DNA from: Desulfovibrio subterraneus
Lineage (GTDB): Bacteria; Desulfobacterota; Desulfovibrionia; Desulfovibrionales; Desulfovibrionaceae
DNA length: 64,000 nucleotides
Direction: 5' to 3'
NCBI RefSeq assembly: GCF_013340285.1
Contig: NZ_BLVO01000013.1
Location: 417,574 to 481,573 of the forward strand
The position numbers were made by a program, and so were the translations under genes. The notes under the pieces are model-generated. The model was not told the DNA's origin. It did not search any database and saw only the letters and a list, made by a program, of their open reading frames with translations. Numbering within the stretch: the stretch's first letter is position 1; each line of letters starts with the position of its first letter. Positions 26,808-36,181 of this stretch are shown one piece after another.

Positions 26808-27959
26808 ATGCGGTCTGAGTATGATGTCGTAGTAGTAGGAGGCGGCCCCGCCGGAGCCACAGCCGCATTGGCCGTGGCAAGGAGAGGCTGTTCCGTTCTG
26901 GTGATCGAGGCGTCCGATCTGCCGCGCGAAAAACTGTGCGGTGGTCTGTTGTCTCGCAAGACGGTGCGCATCGTCAACCGCCTGCACGGAACCACGGATG
27001 AGGATCTCGTCCGCCTCGGCATCATCAACTACTCCTCAAATGGCTACCGGATAGTCTTCGACAGCAAACCTCTTTGCGACGATGTGTATGACTACCCCTT
27101 CCATTTCGTCGAGCGCGCCGTGCTGGACGCATGGCTGCTGGACCGTGCGGTGGAGGCAGGAGCCGACCTGCTCACCGGTGTGCCGGTGAGAGATGTGAAT
27201 CTGGCCACAGGGGCAGTGGTGCTGCGTGACGGGCGCATGGTTCGGGGGCGCCGGATAATCGGCGCGGACGGTGCCAACAGCGTTGTCAGACGCTCCTTTC
27301 CCGTGGACAAGCGGGCATGGACAAAGTCGCTTGCCTCGACTGTGGAAGTGCGCATTCCGCGTGCGCAGTATCCTAAAGATGTTGCCGTTCCCGAAGTGCA
27401 TATCGGCCCTATTGCCGAAGGGTATGGATGGGTGTTTCCGAACAGCGACCACGTTGTCGTGGGACTGGGCGGACGCATGCCCGGAGGGGGCAATATCGCG
27501 GCGCTGTTCCGTGTGTTCTGCCATGAACTGGGGATACACGATACGGATTCGCTGCAACTCAAGGGGCATCCGCTGCCCTTCGGGAACTATCTCCCCCGTC
27601 TGGTGCACGGAAAGGGCGTGCTGGCCGGTGATGCCGGCGGTCTTGTGGAACCCGTGTTCGGCGAGGGCATTTATTTTGCCATCCGTTCCGGCGAGGCGGC
27701 AGGCGAGAGCATATGCCGCTCGTTGAAAAGGCACCGGTCGCCTGAAGCCGAATACATGCGTGAACTCCGGCGCGACGTGTATGGCGAGATTCTCGGTTCA
27801 CGCCGTATGCAGCGCGTACTATATTTCTTTGACCGCAACGGTCTGAACCCGCTGGTGAAGTGGGGCGTGCGCGTGGGAAGAGAGGTTCTGCTGGACGTGA
27901 TTCACGGCAGGCGTTCCTTCCGTCTGTTCCGGAAATTGCCTGATAATCTGAGAGCCTGA
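26808..27959 (+). CDS. FAD-dependent oxidoreductase, geranylgeranyl-reductase family
   Basis: Flavoprotein of 383 residues. It has the N-terminal FAD dinucleotide motif YDVVVVGGGPAGATAALAV, then LCGGLLSRKTV (about residue 43), the ADGANSVVRR loop (about 152), and GDAGGLVEPVFGEGIYFAI near residue 280. These are typical of the GGR / digeranylgeranyl-glycerophospholipid-reductase-like group, which reduce isoprenoid chains or act as monooxygenase-like flavoenzymes. AAGGAGG precedes the ATG at 26808. The frame is open far upstream, but that part is antisense to the HAD gene and not coding. Confidence 0.85.
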   Translation: MRSEYDVVVVGGGPAGATAALAVARRGCSVLVIEASDLPREKLCGGLLSRKTVRIVNRLHGTTDEDLVRLGIINYSSNGYRIVFDSKPLCDDVYDYPFHFVERAVLDAWLLDRAVEAGADLLTGVPVRDVNLATGAVVLRDGRMVRGRRIIGADGANSVVRRSFPVDKRAWTKSLASTVEVRIPRAQYPKDVAVPEVHIGPIAEGYGWVFPNSDHVVVGLGGRMPGGGNIAALFRVFCHELGIHDTDSLQLKGHPLPFGNYLPRLVHGKGVLAGDAGGLVEPVFGEGIYFAIRSGEAAGESICRSLKRHRSPEAEYMRELRRDVYGEILGSRRMQRVLYFFDRNGLNPLVKWGVRVGREVLLDVIHGRRSFRLFRKLPDNLRA

Positions 27960-28098
27960 CGGCCATACACATGGGCTGTCTGCAAGCTTGATCTTGATAT
28001 TCATCAGGCAGGCGGTTGTTTCCTTGGCTGTTCCCCATCCTGTTCCGGATTCGGTCACCTGCCGGACTGGCGGTCGGCGGAGCGCTCCGTATGGCGGT

Positions 28099-29250
28099 TT
28101 ACTGTCTCGGCAGTATCTGTACGTCCGGGAAAAACGCTGACCACGCAAACCACATGCAGTCCATGCTTGCCACAGGCGTAAGGGTGGCACCTCGCAGTAT
28201 GCCGAAGAGTGCTTCGCCGTCGTGTGACCATTCCGAACGGGTACCCTTGTCCAGCAGCTTGTCATTCTCCATGAAGAACTCAATGGTCTTTTCTGCGGCA
28301 ACGCGCTCAAATACCCGCACCGTGGCAAGCTTTCTGTCCCATATGGCCACCATGGGCGTGATGCCCAGCGTGAAGTCCACCGCACCCTCGCGCCGGACAG
28401 CGGTGTAGGGCAGGGCGTAGTACTGCCCGTCCTGTTCCAGTGCGGCTATGCGCTCTTTGGGCGGCAGGCGGTTATCCCTGTTCATTACGGGATAGGTAAT
28501 CTGCTGGAAATGGTAATAGGAATTGGGGTTGGAATAGGAACCGTACGGGTCTGTGCCGTAGCGGCGGTTGAAGCCGGTGGAGCGGGAAAGCACCATGGCG
28601 TCGGGATACGTGCGTGCGGCGCGCTCCCATGTGGTCCAGATAAGGGGGAAACGCTGCAGCTTGGCTCCCAGCAGGGGGCCTTTTATGGACATGCCGAGCA
28701 GCTGCGGCCACAGGCTGCCTGTGGCGCGGTCAAAAAGAACCGTGTTTGCGTTCAGCAGGCTGCCGGAAACGCCGAAGCTTGTGTCAAAGCGGCCCGCCTT
28801 GCCGTGGTAGCCCACAAGGCCGCCCGTGAGCGGGCTGTAGGTTATGCTGTAGGGCATGCCGTCAAACTCTTCGTTGACGACTTCATGATACACCATGATC
28901 CGCTGGGGGTAGATGCGTATGGCACCGGGAAAACGGGCCACGAACACCTGTTCCTCGTCATCCATGCTCAGGGCCGCATCGGGAACCGGCATGTAGCTGG
29001 GGCGTGAGAGCGAGGGAATCTGGTCCGGCAGAATGCCCGTGTCTGTCATCTGGTCGGCCATGCGGCGCAGCGCTGCCGGGTCCGGCACCTCCGCCCGGGC
29101 GGAAGGCGGCACGGCAAGGCTTGCGAGCAGCAGGCAGAGGCAGGCGAAGAGGCATAGCAAAGGATTGCTGCAACGCGTTACAGTGCCCCCGGCATGTATG
29201 GCTTTGGGTATTCCGTTAATCAATGTTGCTGTTTGCAAGCAGTGTATCAT
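28099..29250 (-). CDS. DUF3179-domain protein with signal sequence
   Basis: Protein of 383 residues. A hydrophobic N-terminal signal (about residues 30-50, LLCLFACLCLLLASLAVPPSARA) points to export. The rest matches the DUF3179 layout: VYHEVVNEEFDG, then SITYSPLTGGLVGYHG, then FGVSGSLLNANTVLFDRATGS, then LWPQLLGMSIKGPLLG. The function of the domain is not established. AAGGAGG lies 11 bases before the ATG, so the start is slightly uncertain. It is divergent from galE across a 183-base spacer. Confidence 0.85.
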   Translation of the reverse strand: MIHCLQTATLINGIPKAIHAGGTVTRCSNPLLCLFACLCLLLASLAVPPSARAEVPDPAALRRMADQMTDTGILPDQIPSLSRPSYMPVPDAALSMDDEEQVFVARFPGAIRIYPQRIMVYHEVVNEEFDGMPYSITYSPLTGGLVGYHGKAGRFDTSFGVSGSLLNANTVLFDRATGSLWPQLLGMSIKGPLLGAKLQRFPLIWTTWERAARTYPDAMVLSRSTGFNRRYGTDPYGSYSNPNSYYHFQQITYPVMNRDNRLPPKERIAALEQDGQYYALPYTAVRREGAVDFTLGITPMVAIWDRKLATVRVFERVAAEKTIEFFMENDKLLDKGTRSEWSHDGEALFGILRGATLTPVASMDCMWFAWSAFFPDVQILPRQ

Positions 29251-29433
29251 TTGGTATATAGCCTCCTTAAAGCAGGGTACTGCAACTGCGCATGCATGGC
29301 AACAGCATGGCGGCGGAGGACAGGGGCCGACTGCGGACTTGTTCCGTTGCGGCAGAGGGGATACTCTTGCACTGACCGGACCGGTAACGCTTCCGGCAAT
29401 CGGGCGACAATTATTACAGAGAGGTGTTTGGCC

Positions 29434-30456
29434 GTGAGTACACCAATGAATGTACTTGTATGCGGCGGGGCGGGGTACATCGGATCCCACATGGTGAAGC
29501 TGCTGCTTGAGCAGGGGCATTCTCCAATCGTGTTTGACAATCTATCCACCGGGCATGAGGAGGCCGTTCCGGCCGAATTGCTTGCGCTCGGCGACCTGCG
29601 CGACAAATCCTCCCTGCGGCGGGTGCTGGCGGAGCATTCTTTCGATGCTGTCATGCATTTTGCCGCCAAGAGCATTGTGCCGGAATCCGTGGCCGATCCT
29701 GCCGCCTATTATGAAAACAACGTCATAGGCACCCTGAATCTTCTTGATGCCATGCGGGAAGAGGGCGTGCAGCGCTTTGTCTTCTCCTCCACGGCGGCCG
29801 TGTATGGCAACCCCGTTTCCCATGCGGGCGCTGCCTCCGGGGCGCAGGCAAGTTCCTCGCTCATAGACGAGCAGCATTCCCTTGCGCCGCTCAACCCCTA
29901 CGGACGTTCCAAACTGCAGGTTGAGCAGGCGTTGCAGGACTATGCCGCTGCTTATGGCTTCCGCTCTGTCTGCTTCCGTTATTTCAACGCAGCGGGGGCT
30001 GATCCTTCCGGCGAGCTGGGCGAATCGCATGATCCTGAAACCCATCTCATCCCCAATACCTTGCGGGCCGTTCTTGGAACGGGACCGCAGCTCAAGGTGT
30101 TCGGCGACGATTATGCAACGCCCGACGGCACTTGCGTGCGTGACTACATTCATGTGAATGACCTTGCGGATGCTCATCTGCGGGCGCTTCTGCATATGCG
30201 GGATAATGAGGGAGCACACGTGTTCAACCTCGGGAATGGCGTCGGTTTTTCCGTCAAGGAAGTGCTGAACGCCGCAGAAGAGGTGACAGGTCAGCCCGTG
30301 CCCCACGAAATGGCACCGCGCCGGGCAGGTGACGCCGACATGCTGGTGGCCGACAGTGCAAAGGCACGTTCTGTTCTGGGCTGGCAGCCCGGATTCACCG
30401 ATGTGCGCGAGATAATCGAAACGGCCTGGCGCTGGCACAAGGATCAGCGCTTCTAG
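29434..30456 (+). CDS. galE: UDP-glucose 4-epimerase
   Basis: Short-chain dehydrogenase fold of 340 residues, the usual GalE length. It has the N-terminal NAD motif VCGGAGYIGSHMVK, then HFAAKSIVPESVADP, the catalytic SSTAAVYG Ser and the YGRSKLQVE Tyr-x3-Lys pair, and the sugar-binding YFNAAGADPSGELGE and CVRDYIHVNDLADAH segments. It interconverts UDP-glucose and UDP-galactose for surface glycans. I start at the GTG at 29434 (AGAGAGG upstream, 9-base spacing); the ATG four codons later is too far from it. A strong terminator follows at 30477. Confidence 0.95.
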   Translation: MSTPMNVLVCGGAGYIGSHMVKLLLEQGHSPIVFDNLSTGHEEAVPAELLALGDLRDKSSLRRVLAEHSFDAVMHFAAKSIVPESVADPAAYYENNVIGTLNLLDAMREEGVQRFVFSSTAAVYGNPVSHAGAASGAQASSSLIDEQHSLAPLNPYGRSKLQVEQALQDYAAAYGFRSVCFRYFNAAGADPSGELGESHDPETHLIPNTLRAVLGTGPQLKVFGDDYATPDGTCVRDYIHVNDLADAHLRALLHMRDNEGAHVFNLGNGVGFSVKEVLNAAEEVTGQPVPHEMAPRRAGDADMLVADSAKARSVLGWQPGFTDVREIIETAWRWHKDQRF

Positions 30457-30476
30457 CAGACCATATTGCATTCAGA

Positions 30477-30505
30477 AAGGGCGGCTCTGAGGCCGCCCTT
30501 TTTTC
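30477..30505 (+). terminator. Rho-independent terminator of galE
   Basis: Stem AAGGGCGGC / GCCGCCCTT followed by a T-run, 20 bases after the galE stop. Confidence 0.88.
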
Positions 30506-30654
30506 ATTCATGGAGGAAGTGTAAGGCGGTGGAGATTATTTTTTACCGGGCTTAAGTATTTCGGGCGGGAACCGATATGGTTGGACAGAAGGACCCAGCC
30601 GGAAAAAGCAATGGCCAGCAAGGACGCAGGCCGTCCGGTTTACGGAGGACAGGG

Positions 30655-31551
30655 ATGTCTCTTACATCATTACGAAATATTTCGGCCCTGCTGCTTGCTG
30701 TGGCCGTTGCCTTACCCGCCATGGCGGATGACTCGAATGGCGGTGCCGCAGCGCCTGCTGCCGGAGTGTATTCGGCGCAGGGACCGGTGATGAACGCTAT
30801 GGAGTATACCGGCGTTGCCGAGGAGTTCGATCCCGGCACGGCCATGCGCGTGGACCCCAAGCAGGAAACTATGGTGCTCGACGGAGCCACCGTGCCCATG
30901 CATGTCATGCGCAAGGTGGACAGCGGCGTCATGCTGCCTGACGGAAGGGGGGGCATGATCTGGAAGGAAGGCGCAAGGCCCGAGCCCAATCCGGCCAATG
31001 TTGCCGCGCGGGAACTGAAGCTGAAAGTGCGCGAACTGGCGGACCAGCTGCTTGCCGGACTTGATAGACGCGCATTGCGTGGCATCACGGCCATGCCGGT
31101 ATCGCTGGTGAATCAGGACGACTTTGAAGAAAGCTCGTCGTTTGGCCGGTATATTGCCGAAGCGCTGTTCTACGAATTCAACCAGCGCGGTTTTCCCGTG
31201 CGCGAGTATCGTACGGAAAGCCAGCTCAGCATGCGCCGGGGGCAGGGTGAATTTCTGCTTTCGCGCCAGCAGCAGCGTATCGGCGCTGACAGCCCCACCG
31301 TCATGTTCGTGGCGGGAACCTACTATCAGGACAAGGAAAACGTGTTTGTGAACGTGCGTATGTTCCGTGCCGCCGACGGTATGGTTCTGCGGGCGGCCCA
31401 ACTGGTATTTCCGCAGACCGGTGTATCAAAACGCATGCTCGCTAATACCGGCTCACGGCTGGAAGAAACTTTTGTAGGCATGCAGGATTATCAAACCATG
31501 ACCCGCGCCACGGATCTGACCGCACTGGATCTGGGCGAGGACTTCCACTAG
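30655..31551 (+). CDS. FlgO-family secreted protein, first of a motility-related trio
   Basis: Protein of 298 residues with a signal peptide (MSLTSLRNISALLLAVAVAL, cleavage near PAMADD). The C-terminal half (from about residue 120: AARELKLKVRELADQLL, then SLVNQDDFEESSSFGRYIAEAL, then FPVREYRTESQLSMRRGQGEFLLSR) resembles the FlgO outer-membrane domain needed for flagellar H-ring assembly in Vibrio. The N-terminal 100 residues are a separate, poorly conserved-looking segment. Start chosen at the ATG with GGAGGACAGGG upstream. It is followed 9 bases later by a lipoprotein gene and then a second FlgO-like gene. Confidence 0.78.
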   Translation: MSLTSLRNISALLLAVAVALPAMADDSNGGAAAPAAGVYSAQGPVMNAMEYTGVAEEFDPGTAMRVDPKQETMVLDGATVPMHVMRKVDSGVMLPDGRGGMIWKEGARPEPNPANVAARELKLKVRELADQLLAGLDRRALRGITAMPVSLVNQDDFEESSSFGRYIAEALFYEFNQRGFPVREYRTESQLSMRRGQGEFLLSRQQQRIGADSPTVMFVAGTYYQDKENVFVNVRMFRAADGMVLRAAQLVFPQTGVSKRMLANTGSRLEETFVGMQDYQTMTRATDLTALDLGEDFH

Positions 31552-31560
31552 GGGGCGCGT

Positions 31561-31872
31561 ATGAAACGTCTGACCGCTCTCTTCATACTGCTTGTCGCGC
31601 TGCTGACGCTGGAAGGCTGTGCCATGCTTGACGGGCTTGTTTCAAAGCCCGCACCGCCCGCACCGCCCGCACCCGGAGTGGTTGTGGCCCCCTATAACGG
31701 CAATGCCCTGCATAATTTCTACATGGGGCGGCAGTATGTGGCCGAAGGGCGCTATGAACTGGCGCGCGAACACTACCTGCTGGCACTCGCGTCCGCACGC
31801 GAGGAAGCCATGCGTGACGCCCTTGTGGCAGAACTGCAGTCGGTCGACAGACTGATCAAGACGCTGCGATAG
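31561..31872 (+). CDS. Small TPR-like lipoprotein
   Basis: Protein of 103 residues with a lipoprotein signal: basic start, hydrophobic core and lipobox TLEGC, with Cys at about residue 20. A Pro/Ala linker (PAPPAPPAP) precedes a helical repeat segment (NALHNFYMGRQYVAEGRYELAREHYLLALA) with TPR spacing. It should be anchored in a membrane on the periplasmic side. It lies between two FlgO-like genes with short spacers, so a shared outer-membrane complex is likely. Confidence 0.78.
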   Translation: MKRLTALFILLVALLTLEGCAMLDGLVSKPAPPAPPAPGVVVAPYNGNALHNFYMGRQYVAEGRYELAREHYLLALASAREEAMRDALVAELQSVDRLIKTLR

Positions 31873-31896
31873 CGCGTATTGCAAGGAAGAACAGCC

Positions 31897-32541
31897 ATGT
31901 TGCAAATCATCATCCGTACCGTGACAATGCTTGTGTGCCTGCTGCTGCCTATGGCCGCCTCTGCGGGCATGTTCGATTTCATGAAAGAAGAGAAAAAGGT
32001 GGTTGTGGTTCCGGCGGTTACTCTGCCGTCCGCTGCCTTCAAGATGGGGGCAATGCTGGATGCCCAGCTGGTGGAGCGCCTGAATCTGCTTGAAGGACCG
32101 GCCAAGGGATATACGCTTATCGTGACCACGCCCGTTGATCTCAACAACCTTGAGCTTTCCTCGCCGCTCGCACGCCAGATGGGTGAAGAACTGGCCCTGT
32201 GGTTTGTGCAGTCCGGTTACAAAGTGCAGGAAATTCGCAAGGGCCGCACCGTGCTCTTTGAACCGCAGGAAGGCGAACTGCTTCTTACCCGTCGCCAGAC
32301 TCTGCTGGGCAACGAGAACGTGCGCAGCTCCATCATCATGGTGACCACCTATACCCAGTCCCGCAAGAGCATCCGGTTCAACACCCGCCTGCTGCATGCG
32401 GGAAGTAATGAAGTGCTTGCCATGTCCAGCCAGACAATTCCGCTCAACTCGGAAATGCGCACCCTCGCTGCAAGCAGTTCCGGCAAGTCGGGCGTACCTG
32501 TTACGGGCATAATGCCCTCGGTGGGCACGAGACTCCCGTAG
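31897..32541 (+). CDS. FlgO-family secreted protein, second copy of the trio
   Basis: Protein of 214 residues with a signal peptide (MLQIIIRTVTMLVCLLLP, cleavage near ASAGMF). The body follows the FlgO pattern: LVERLNLLEGPAKGYTLIVTTPVDLNNLELSSPLARQMGEELALWF, then GELLLTRRQTLLGNENVRSSIIMVTTY. It is shorter than the first copy and lacks its N-terminal segment. AAGGAAG lies upstream of the ATG. The trio ends with a terminator at 32569. Assignment rests on recognition of the FlgO-like core, and a general periplasmic role is possible. Confidence 0.75.
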   Translation: MLQIIIRTVTMLVCLLLPMAASAGMFDFMKEEKKVVVVPAVTLPSAAFKMGAMLDAQLVERLNLLEGPAKGYTLIVTTPVDLNNLELSSPLARQMGEELALWFVQSGYKVQEIRKGRTVLFEPQEGELLLTRRQTLLGNENVRSSIIMVTTYTQSRKSIRFNTRLLHAGSNEVLAMSSQTIPLNSEMRTLAASSSGKSGVPVTGIMPSVGTRLP

Positions 32542-32568
32542 CCTCCCTGAGTGTGACACACCTGCTTG

Positions 32569-32600
32569 ACGCCCCGTTTCCCCAGACGGGGCGTTTTCTT
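32569..32600 (+). terminator. Terminator of the FlgO-like trio
   Basis: Perfect 9-bp stem ACGCCCCGT / ACGGGGCGT with an 8-base loop, followed by TTTCTT. Confidence 0.85.
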
Positions 32601-32728
32601 ATGCAGTCAGCTTTTGTTGCGCTCCTGTAGCAGCCAGTTCAGTCAGCGCCCGCAAAATGAGAGATGATCCTTAAGAATGGGCAAAGCAGACTGAGTTTTC
32701 GTATTTTCGCATCGTTGCTACCCCACGT

Positions 32729-32763
32729 AAAAAGACCGCCCCGATAAGGACGGTCTTTTCTTC
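32729..32763. terminator. Hairpin terminator downstream of the EAL gene
   Basis: Stem AAAGACCG / CGGTCTTT with T-rich exits on both strands, lying about 120 bases past the minus-strand EAL gene. Confidence 0.65.
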
Positions 32764-32883
32764 CTGATAGACTTAAACGCGTTTCACATTCCACACGTCA
32801 TTAAACAAACAGTGTAGCCAACAATGGGAACCCTAAATGCGTCCCCCTTTTGTCATCGTTATCCCTTCTACAATAGCGAAGAC

Positions 32884-33957
32884 TTATAACGTAATGATGG
32901 GTATCGGTGGAACAGGAGCAGGCTTGGCAAAGTAGTACCCTTGCAACAGATCTGCACCGTGCTCTTTCAGCCAGTTCCATTCACCTTGCGTTTCCACGCC
33001 TTCAGCAACGGAAGTGATATTCAGCTTGTTGCTAAGTTCCAACAAAGCAGAAGTTATTCCAGACTTATACTCGTCGGCATCAACATTACGCACAAGCTCC
33101 ATATCAAGCTTAATATAATCGGGCTTAAGTTTGGCTAGCAGGTTTAACGAAGAATACCCGGCGCCAATATCATCCAGCGCAACCTTAAATCCGCGCTCGC
33201 GGTAATAATCCAATACAGAAAGAAGATGGCCGACATCATGTGTCTCTTCACTCTCTACCACCTCAAACACAATATTTTCAGGCTTGAGACCTGTTTCTTC
33301 AATTGCCGCCATGGTTGTTCGCAAGCAAAACTCGGGTCTATAAATAGCCGTGGGATTAAAGTTGATGAACATCTTGGCATCAAGACTATATATCCGGGCA
33401 TCGCGTATTGCAGCCAGCCTGCAAGCACGGTCCAGAGTAAAGAGCATGTCAGCTCTTCGGGCGATACTAAACATACGCAGGGGGGGAATAATAGCGCCAT
33501 TATCGTCCAACCCCCTGGCCAGACATTCATACGCAAACACTTGCTGCGGGTCGTGCGCCGAGACGATGGGATGATAATGGATAACAATTCGATCCTTTTC
33601 AATAATATCAGAGAGCCAGCCCCCCTGACACCTTGCCACCAACGCTGACAAGGACTGCATTCGCATAAAGTCTGGAATTGAAGGTATTGCCCCATTCGGC
33701 ATTAGCAAGGTCTTGGTGTCCTGTTGTTCAAGCGTGCCGAGCGTCTCAAAAAATTCTGAGCACATGCGCGCCACATCACCATGACCGACAGGCACAGAAA
33801 CAGCTCCGGCAAAGGGCGAGGCATAGCTAAACCCTGCGCCAGACAGATACGCAACCAATGCTTCTTCGCTTTCGCGCATTGGCGGGACAAGGTATAGAAT
33901 CCCCCGCTCACACAAAGCGTCCGGCAGTTTTTCGCAACGACGACAGGCTGTTGACAT
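32884..33957 (-). CDS. EAL-domain c-di-GMP phosphodiesterase
   Basis: Protein of 357 residues. The C-terminal EAL domain (about 115-350) keeps the catalytic pattern: the EAL motif reads ECL (AYECLARG), followed by NFNP, EVVESE, LDDIGAGYSS, the KLD lysine/aspartate, SVAEGVET and QGYYFAKP. All metal and general-base positions look filled, so it should hydrolyse c-di-GMP to pGpG. The N-terminal 110 residues begin with a Cys pair (CRRC) and are of unknown type, perhaps sensory. No membrane helix. TAGGAG lies 9 bases before the ATG. The gene is noticeably AT-richer than its neighbours. Confidence 0.88.
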   Translation of the reverse strand: MSTACRRCEKLPDALCERGILYLVPPMRESEEALVAYLSGAGFSYASPFAGAVSVPVGHGDVARMCSEFFETLGTLEQQDTKTLLMPNGAIPSIPDFMRMQSLSALVARCQGGWLSDIIEKDRIVIHYHPIVSAHDPQQVFAYECLARGLDDNGAIIPPLRMFSIARRADMLFTLDRACRLAAIRDARIYSLDAKMFINFNPTAIYRPEFCLRTTMAAIEETGLKPENIVFEVVESEETHDVGHLLSVLDYYRERGFKVALDDIGAGYSSLNLLAKLKPDYIKLDMELVRNVDADEYKSGITSALLELSNKLNITSVAEGVETQGEWNWLKEHGADLLQGYYFAKPAPVPPIPIITL

Positions 33958-34098
33958 AAAGACAAACTCCTAAGACCATTGCAGCATTTCAAAACATATT
34001 TGTCTTAGAAATTAGCATACCCAGCCTGCCATTGCAAATTACTCCGAACAAAAACCACCATACATTTTGCTGCATAACCGCATGTGTGCACAAAAGAA

Positions 34099-34126
34099 AA
34101 GGCCCGCCGGTGTTCCGGCGGGCCTT
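34099..34126 (-). terminator. Terminator of typA
   Basis: Perfect 12-bp stem AAGGCCCGCCGG / CCGGCGGGCCTT with a 4-base loop. On the minus strand it is followed by TTCTTTTG, 23 bases after the typA stop. Confidence 0.85.
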
Positions 34127-34148
34127 GCTTCTTGTATCCGAGGAAAGC

Positions 34149-35990
34149 TTACATGGTTTCCTTTTTCTTCTTGCCGAAGATGCGGTGGCGTTCCATGGCG
34201 GAAAGCACGGACTTGCGCAGGCGGATGGACTGGGGGGTAACTTCCACCAGTTCGTCTTCGCGTACGAAGTGGATGGCGCGTTCCAGCGTCATGGGGCGCA
34301 CGGGGGTAAGGGTAACTGCTTCATCCTTGCCGGAGGCACGCATGTTGGTCAGCTTCTTGCCCTTTGCCGGGTTCACGTCGATGTCGTTGTCACGGTTGTG
34401 TTCGCCCACGATCATGCCTTCATAAATGGGCTCGCCGGGTACAACAAACAGTTCGCCGCGCGGTTCGAGGTTGAACAGGGCGTAGGCGACGGCAGCGCCT
34501 GCACGGTCGGCCACCAGCGAACCGGTGAAGCGGGTGGGGAACTCGCCGCGGTGGGGCTCGTAGCCTGCAAACAGGGAGTTCATGATGCCGGTACCCTTGG
34601 TATCGGTAAGGAACTCGTCGCGGTAGCCGATGAGGCCGCGCGAAGGCACGGAAAATTCCATGCGGATGCGGCCGGTACCGTGGTTGATAAGGTTGTTCAT
34701 GCGGCCTTTGCGCACGGAAAGCTTTTCAGTCACGATGCCGAGGAATGACTCGTCGCAGTCGATGAAGAGCTGTTCGATGGGTTCGTGGGTCTTGCCGTCT
34801 ACTTCTCTGTAGATAACTTCAGGGCGGCCAACGGTGAGCTCGAATCCTTCGCGGCGCATCTGTTCCACGATGATGGCCATCTGGAATTCGCCGCGGCCCT
34901 TCACGATAAAGCTGTCGCGCTCTTCGCTGTCTTCAACGCGTATGGCCACGTTACGCAGCATTTCTTTCTGCAGGCGCTCACGAATCTTGCTGGACTGAAC
35001 CAGCTTGCCTTCCTGACCTACCAGCGGAGAAGTGTTGATGGAGAAGCGCATGGAAACGGTGGGTTCATCCACGTTGATGCGCTTGAGAGCACGGGGTTTG
35101 TCGCGGGTGCAGATGGTGTCGCCGATAACCACGTCTTCAATGCCGGAAATGACGACGATATCGCCGGGCTCTGCTTCCTTGGTTTCACGCAGTTGCAGGC
35201 CGTCGTAGGTCTGCAGCTTGGAAACCTTGAGGGATTTTGCCGTGCCGTCTGCGCCTATGCAGGCGAGGGCGTCGTTGTTGTGGGCCTTGCCGTGGAACAC
35301 ACGGCCAACGGCCAGACGGCCGAGGTATTCGGAATAGGAAAGGTCGGCCACCAGCATCTGGAAGGGTTCTTCGGGATCATGTGCGGGACCGGGCACCTGC
35401 TCGACGATGGTTTCGAAGAGGGGGGTGAGGTTTTCGCGCGGGTCATCAATGTTGCGCATGGCCACGCCTTCACGGCCGATGGCGTAAAGCACGGGAAATT
35501 CGAGCTGTGCGTCGTTGGCGTCCAGATCAATGAAAAGATCGTAGATTTCGTTCAGCACTTCATCGGCGCGTGCGTCTTTGCGGTCGATCTTGTTGACCAC
35601 GACAATGACCTTGAGGCCCGCTTCCAGCGTCTTCTTCAGTACGAAGCGGGTCTGGGGCAGCGGGCCTTCGGATGAGTCAACCAGCAGGATGGCGCCGTTG
35701 GCCATGGAGAGGGAGCGTTCCACTTCTCCGCCGAAGTCGGCGTGGCCGGGGGTGTCGATGATGTTGATCTTGCGGTCGCCCCAGCGCACGGCGCAGTTCT
35801 TGGCGGCGATGGTGATGCCGCGTTCGCGTTCCAGGTCCATGCTGTCCATGACGCGGTCGCTGACTTCCTGGTTGTCGCGGTAAATGCCGCCCTGACGGAA
35901 CATGGCGTCCACAAGGGTAGTCTTGCCGTGGTCAACGTGGGCGATAATGGCCACGTTACGCACGGAGTCGTTCGTGATGATGTTTTTCAA
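34149..35990 (-). CDS. typA: Translational GTPase TypA/BipA
   Basis: Ribosome-binding GTPase of 613 residues. It has G1 AHVDHGKTT (about residue 17), the switch ERERGITI, G3 DTPGHADFGGE, and G4 NKIDRKDAR near residue 130. EF-G-like domains II, III and V follow, ending in the TypA-specific C-terminal domain (VVPGEPIYEGMIVGEHNRDNDIDVNP). It acts in 50S assembly and stress adaptation. The start codon is TTG with GAGG 8 bases upstream. It lies 191 bases downstream of fapA on the same strand. Confidence 0.95.
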   Translation of the reverse strand: MKNIITNDSVRNVAIIAHVDHGKTTLVDAMFRQGGIYRDNQEVSDRVMDSMDLERERGITIAAKNCAVRWGDRKINIIDTPGHADFGGEVERSLSMANGAILLVDSSEGPLPQTRFVLKKTLEAGLKVIVVVNKIDRKDARADEVLNEIYDLFIDLDANDAQLEFPVLYAIGREGVAMRNIDDPRENLTPLFETIVEQVPGPAHDPEEPFQMLVADLSYSEYLGRLAVGRVFHGKAHNNDALACIGADGTAKSLKVSKLQTYDGLQLRETKEAEPGDIVVISGIEDVVIGDTICTRDKPRALKRINVDEPTVSMRFSINTSPLVGQEGKLVQSSKIRERLQKEMLRNVAIRVEDSEERDSFIVKGRGEFQMAIIVEQMRREGFELTVGRPEVIYREVDGKTHEPIEQLFIDCDESFLGIVTEKLSVRKGRMNNLINHGTGRIRMEFSVPSRGLIGYRDEFLTDTKGTGIMNSLFAGYEPHRGEFPTRFTGSLVADRAGAAVAYALFNLEPRGELFVVPGEPIYEGMIVGEHNRDNDIDVNPAKGKKLTNMRASGKDEAVTLTPVRPMTLERAIHFVREDELVEVTPQSIRLRKSVLSAMERHRIFGKKKKETM

Positions 35991-36181
35991 AAAAATATCC
36001 TCGTAAAGAAAGCTGTTGCTTTTATATATGCTGTTCCTGCGTCGGAACCAAGTCGGAGGGAGAAAAAAGCGGAAGATGTCGTATCAGGACAGGATCTGCG
36101 TTGCAGCGGCATATACCTAATGAAGAGAAAGGGCAAGTGTTGCTTTGACAGATTGGATGAGCAGGCTCACGCAAAGCAGGA

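Larger units (their letters stand above)
32542..32883. other. 342-base intergenic region with two terminators
   Basis: No gene seen. It contains the terminator hairpins at 32569-32600 and 32729-32763 between the convergent FlgO-like and EAL genes. Confidence 0.6.
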
